This document shows positions 61,680 to 64,000 of a stretch of DNA of 64,000 nucleotides, piece by piece. Position 1 is the first letter of the stretch. Each line of letters begins with the position of its first letter. The DNA is from Bacillota bacterium (GTDB lineage Bacteria; Bacillota; Clostridia; Oscillospirales; Acutalibacteraceae). The stretch covers positions 186,001 to 250,000 of the forward strand of contig JAEYPT010000009.1 of NCBI GenBank assembly GCA_023410445.1, given 5' to 3'. The translations under genes were made by a program, and so were the position numbers. The notes under the pieces are model-generated. The model had not been told where the DNA came from, did no database searches, and saw nothing but the letters and a program-made list of their open reading frames with translations.

Positions 61680-62276
61680 TTGGCTGACGTTCTATTTTCG
61701 GATTATACCGACGACCGGCTGGCCGGTCTGGCAAAGGAGGGCGATTCGGACGCCTTTGCCGAACTGACGGCACGGTATATGTTTCTGGTCAGGGCGAAGG
61801 CCGCGCCGTTTCATCTGACGCAGCTGGAGCCGGACGATCTGTGTCAGGAGGGTTTGGTTGGCCTCCTGAACGCAGCGAAAAGCTTTGATCCGACCGGCCG
61901 CGCTTCCTTTCGCACCTATGCGGGAATCTGCATTGAGAACCGCATTATCATGGCCTGTCGGGCGGCACTTAGCCGGAAAAACAGTCCGCTGAGTGATTTT
62001 GTGTCCCTGAGCGGGGAGGAATCCCCGGATTTTCCGCAGCAGGGCGGAAAATGGGACCCGGAGGCCGCGCTGACGGACAGCGAAGGCGTGAATCAGATGT
62101 GGAGCAGGATTGAAGCGGAACTTTCCCAACTGGAATTTCAGGTCCTGAAGCTCTATTTGAGCGGGTACAATTACAGCGAGATTGCCCACAAGCTTTCCAT
62201 CACTTCAAAAGCGGCCGACAACGCCCTGCAGCGCGTGCGCGTGAAGCTTAAAAACCGCATTCTGTGCGGTTCATAA
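61680..62276 (+). CDS. sigH: RNA polymerase sigma factor, SigH-like
   Basis: A 198-residue sigma-70 family factor. Region 2 reads LAKEGDSDAFAELTARYMFLVRAKA and LEPDDLCQEGLVGLLNAAKSFDP; region 4 has LSGYNYSEIAHKLSITSKAADNALQRVRVKL. VRAKA, PLSDFVSLSGEE and DNALQRV closely parallel B. subtilis SigH (Spo0H), which directs early sporulation and stationary-phase genes, and the nearby ispD/ispF pair recalls the B. subtilis neighbourhood. The TTG at 61680 is chosen because GAGGTG lies 5 bp upstream and region 1 is short in SigH; the frame could begin at 61659. A tRNA-like relic starts 3 bp after its stop. Confidence 0.88.
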   Translation: MADVLFSDYTDDRLAGLAKEGDSDAFAELTARYMFLVRAKAAPFHLTQLEPDDLCQEGLVGLLNAAKSFDPTGRASFRTYAGICIENRIIMACRAALSRKNSPLSDFVSLSGEESPDFPQQGGKWDPEAALTDSEGVNQMWSRIEAELSQLEFQVLKLYLSGYNYSEIAHKLSITSKAADNALQRVRVKLKNRILCGS

Positions 62277-62279
62277 TAT

Positions 62280-62342
62280 GCCCGGGTAGCTTAAGCAGAG
62301 CGTTGATTTTCAAAGGCGGCGGTTCGAATCCGTCTATGGGCA
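62280..62342 (+). pseudogene. Degenerate tRNA-like element
   Basis: 63 nt that keep the outer parts of a tRNA: acceptor GCCC (62280-62283) with GGGC at the 3' end, TA at positions 8-9, a D stem GCTT/GAGC with a five-base loop, and a complete T arm, GGCGG-TTCGAAT-CCGTC. The anticodon arm and variable loop are too short by about ten bases: the loop region TTTTCAAA is followed almost at once by the T stem. No CCA is encoded. It is probably a tRNA gene with an internal deletion rather than a working tRNA. Confidence 0.6.
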
Positions 62343-62365
62343 ATTCAATGAAGCGAGGGAAAACA

Positions 62366-62647
62366 ATGTATCAGGACAAAACTCTCATTTGCAAGGACTG
62401 TGGTGCCGAGTTCGTATTCACCGCCGGAGAACAGGAATTCTATGCTTCCAAAGGACTTATGAACGAGCCCCAGAGATGCAAAGCCTGCCGCGATGCCTAC
62501 AAGAACGGGAAGAAGCCGGAGCGCGAAATGTTTACGGCTGTCTGTGCGGAATGCGGAAAAGAATGCAAAGTTCCGTTTAAGCCGAGGGACGACCGTCCGG
62601 TTTATTGCAGCGAATGCTTTGCAAAGAAAAGGGACCAGAGGAGATAA
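62366..62647 (+). CDS. Zinc-ribbon protein with two CxxC pairs
   Basis: A 93-residue protein. The first half is a TFIIB-like treble-clef/zinc ribbon with LICKDCGAEFVFTAGEQEFY and RCKACR (the so-called trCL/PF13451 type); the second half repeats CAECGKECKVPF and YCSECFAKKR. These small proteins are widespread in Clostridia and are thought to bind nucleic acid or ribosomes; the function is unknown. The ATG at 62366 follows GCGAGGGA. The frame is open further upstream only across the tRNA-like relic. Confidence 0.85.
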   Translation: MYQDKTLICKDCGAEFVFTAGEQEFYASKGLMNEPQRCKACRDAYKNGKKPEREMFTAVCAECGKECKVPFKPRDDRPVYCSECFAKKRDQRR

Positions 62648-62660
62648 TCCTTCGGAATCG

Positions 62661-62690
62661 GAAAACGCCCCGGATCTCCGGGGCGTTTTC
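62661..62690. terminator. Terminator after the zinc-ribbon gene
   Basis: GAAAACGCCCCGGA pairs perfectly with TCCGGGGCGTTTTC (14 bp, two-base loop). Confidence 0.9.
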
Positions 62691-62705
62691 GCGCTGTTCT
62701 GACAA

Positions 62706-63185
62706 TTAAAAGGATTCTTCCCGACGCTGCTGACGCAGCCGGCGCCGTTTTTCTCCCGCTTCCCATTCGGCTTTTTCCTCGGGTGTTTCCAGAATTAGCC
62801 CAGGCACGGCCGTGGGCTTGCCGGTCCGGTCCAGTGCAACGAGCACCAGATAGGCGGTGTTGACCAGCGCGCGTCCGCCCGACATGTCCTCAACAAAGCT
62901 GTCCACCCGCACTTCCATGGAGGTGTGGCCGGTATAGGTCAGTTTACCGCGAAGAACCACAAGACTGCCGGCGTAAACCGGTGCCTTGAACTGCAGACTG
63001 TCAATTTCGGCCGTCGTGACGTTGCAGCGGCAGTGCCGGTGCGCCACCGTCCCGGCGACAATATCAATCCAGGAAACGAGCTGTCCGCCGAAAAGGCGGT
63101 TCTGCGCGTTCAGATGGGAGTAAAAAACTGTTTGTACCTGTTCTGTTTCCGAATCGGAAACGTGTTTTGCATTCAATTCATCCAT
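62706..63185 (-). CDS. Acyl-CoA thioesterase (hotdog fold, YciA/ACOT type)
   Basis: A 159-residue hotdog-fold enzyme that hydrolyses acyl-CoA to free acid and CoA. The motif LNAQNRLFGGQLVSWIDIVAGTVAHRHC (active-site Asp and helix) and the FVEDMSGGRALVNTAYLVLVALD strand are typical. The basic tail (EAGEKRRRLRQQRREESF) is common in the family. It converges with the zinc-ribbon gene across a terminator and is divergent from ispD. Confidence 0.92.
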   Translation of the reverse strand: MDELNAKHVSDSETEQVQTVFYSHLNAQNRLFGGQLVSWIDIVAGTVAHRHCRCNVTTAEIDSLQFKAPVYAGSLVVLRGKLTYTGHTSMEVRVDSFVEDMSGGRALVNTAYLVLVALDRTGKPTAVPGLILETPEEKAEWEAGEKRRRLRQQRREESF

Positions 63186-63277
63186 TTAACTCACCATTCC
63201 ATTTCTATTATTCATAATACCCTTATTTCAAATAAAATACAAGTGGCCTGCCACAGAGAAAGAAAGCCGGTGCTTTT

Positions 63278-63985
63278 TTGAACCAAAAACAAATCTGCTG
63301 TGCGGTGATCGCGGCGGCCGGAAATTCGACCCGCATGGGGGCTCAGTGCCCCAAGCAATTCCTGCCCCTGCTGGGGGTTCCGGCGGTCATCCGTACGCTT
63401 GCGGCGTTCGATCGTGCCGAAACCGTTTCGTCTGTTGTTGTGGTCTGCCGGGTGGAGGATACGACACGGATGCGTGCCCTCCTCAAAGAGTGGGGAATCC
63501 GGAAGGTTTGCGCTGTGGTCCCCGGCGGGGAATCGCGGCAGGAATCCGTTGCCGCCGGGTTGGAGGCGATTCCTCCGGAAGCGGGCTATATTGCTGTTCA
63601 TGACGGCGCGCGCGCACTGATTCGCCCGGAGGAAATCGACGCCTGCGTGCGGGATTGCTTTGAAACCGGGGCCTCGGCCCTCGGCGTGCCGGTCAAGGAT
63701 ACGATCAAGGTAACGGATTTGCGGCACCGCGTGATTTCCACGCCGGACCGTTCGGCACTTTGGACGGTTCAGACGCCGCAGGTATTTGAAAAGTTCCTCT
63801 ATCTGCGCGCTCTGGAGGAGGCCCGGCGCCGGGGCGGCGATTACACGGACGACTGCCAGCTTGCGGAAGGCATCGGCGTTCCGGTGCATCTGTGCGAGGG
63901 GTCCTACGAAAACATCAAGCTCACCACGCCGGAGGACCTCTGCCTTGCGGAGGCGATCCTGAGAAAAAGGGAGGAACGCAAATGA
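63278..63985 (+). CDS. ispD: 2-C-methyl-D-erythritol 4-phosphate cytidylyltransferase
   Basis: A 235-residue enzyme of the non-mevalonate isoprenoid route, joining CTP and methylerythritol phosphate to CDP-ME. The nucleotide motif AAAGNSTRMGAQCPKQFLPLLG, the VVPGGESRQESVAAGLEAI block, the VHDGARALI catalytic segment and the C-terminal YTDDCQLAEG and ENIKLTTPEDL motifs are all present. TTG start at 63278 without a strong ribosome site. Its stop overlaps the start of ispF. Confidence 0.96.
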   Translation: MNQKQICCAVIAAAGNSTRMGAQCPKQFLPLLGVPAVIRTLAAFDRAETVSSVVVVCRVEDTTRMRALLKEWGIRKVCAVVPGGESRQESVAAGLEAIPPEAGYIAVHDGARALIRPEEIDACVRDCFETGASALGVPVKDTIKVTDLRHRVISTPDRSALWTVQTPQVFEKFLYLRALEEARRRGGDYTDDCQLAEGIGVPVHLCEGSYENIKLTTPEDLCLAEAILRKREERK

Positions 63986-64000
63986 GAATCGGACAGGGGT
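63982..64000 (+). CDS. ispF: 2-C-methyl-D-erythritol 2,4-cyclodiphosphate synthase, first codons
   Basis: Only MRIGQG is inside the window. It begins in the ispD stop (ATGA overlap), has GGGAGG ahead, and matches the usual MRIGxGYDVH start of IspF, the next enzyme of the same pathway. Confidence 0.8.

Noticed and set aside
62280..62342. Functional tRNA (Glu or Sec)
   Set aside because: The anticodon stem cannot be closed and the variable region is missing; no Sec-type long variable arm is present.
1..64000. CRISPR array, prophage, transposase or attachment site
   Set aside because: No regularly spaced repeats, phage structural genes, transposase motifs or flanking direct repeats were found; the GH24 lysozyme is part of a cellular modular protein with a signal peptide.

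Overview
This is a low-to-mid GC Firmicute chromosome segment. The gene set (SigH-like sporulation sigma factor near ispD/ispF, AraC/GyrI and MarR regulators, BMP-type nucleoside ABC system, glycyl radical enzyme, PepF, YifB/ComM, LrgAB, rubredoxin and bacteriohemerythrin) points to an anaerobic member of the Clostridia, probably in the Oscillospiraceae/Ruminococcaceae range. That placement is inferred from gene content and codon style only. No phage, insertion sequence, CRISPR array or rRNA operon was seen.

Layout. 1-3150: end of a chemotaxis receptor, a CAT-like acetyltransferase and an AI-2E family permease. 3349-11367: two very large secreted proteins (a GLUG/InlB-repeat surface protein and a modular GH43 glycosidase) and a membrane cytochrome b5 protein behind a long structured leader. 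11597-20644: an ArsR relic, pepF, small P-loop kinases, an AraC/flavoprotein pair, a HEAT protein, a small secreted protein that shares a module with the GH43 enzyme, and two metallo-beta-lactamase-fold hydrolases. 21015-30477: one long purine operon (M20 hydrolase, deoD, ABC ATPase, two permeases, BMP lipoprotein, TatD, adenine deaminase). 30588-34358, minus strand: glycyl radical enzyme, its activase and an XRE-cupin regulator. 34520-34790: a probable plus-strand non-coding RNA. 34833-43795: an IclR regulator divergent from a nine-gene sugar-acid operon. 44001-44649: Fur/PerR-type controlled rubredoxin and bacteriohemerythrin. 44997-49132: MarR plus a heterodimeric ABC exporter. 49188-64000: mainly housekeeping genes (cupin, AKR-ferredoxin, MBL, methyltransferase, M20, CBS, GGDEF, a modular lysozyme, comM, lrgAB, sigH, a zinc-ribbon protein, a thioesterase, ispD and the start of ispF), with a degenerate tRNA-like element beside sigH.

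Most interesting hypothesis. The IclR-controlled operon at 35989-43795 encodes an ABC importer, a sialidase-superfamily protein without a signal peptide, a DapA/NanA-family lyase, a YhcH-type anomerase, a ribokinase-fold kinase, a SIS isomerase whose residues match E. coli KdsD (arabinose 5-phosphate isomerase), and an RbsD/FucU mutarotase. NanE, NagA and NagB are absent, so ordinary sialate use fits poorly. A catabolic route for Kdo or a related 3-deoxy-ulosonate (lyase to pyruvate plus D-arabinose, kinase to arabinose 5-phosphate, isomerase to ribulose 5-phosphate) explains every member. Further points of interest are a glycyl radical enzyme with GCVVP in place of the usual GCVEP, a candidate structured RNA, a structured leader in front of the cytochrome b5 gene, a lysozyme with an SH3 domain inserted in its catalytic domain, and a secreted C-terminal module found three times.
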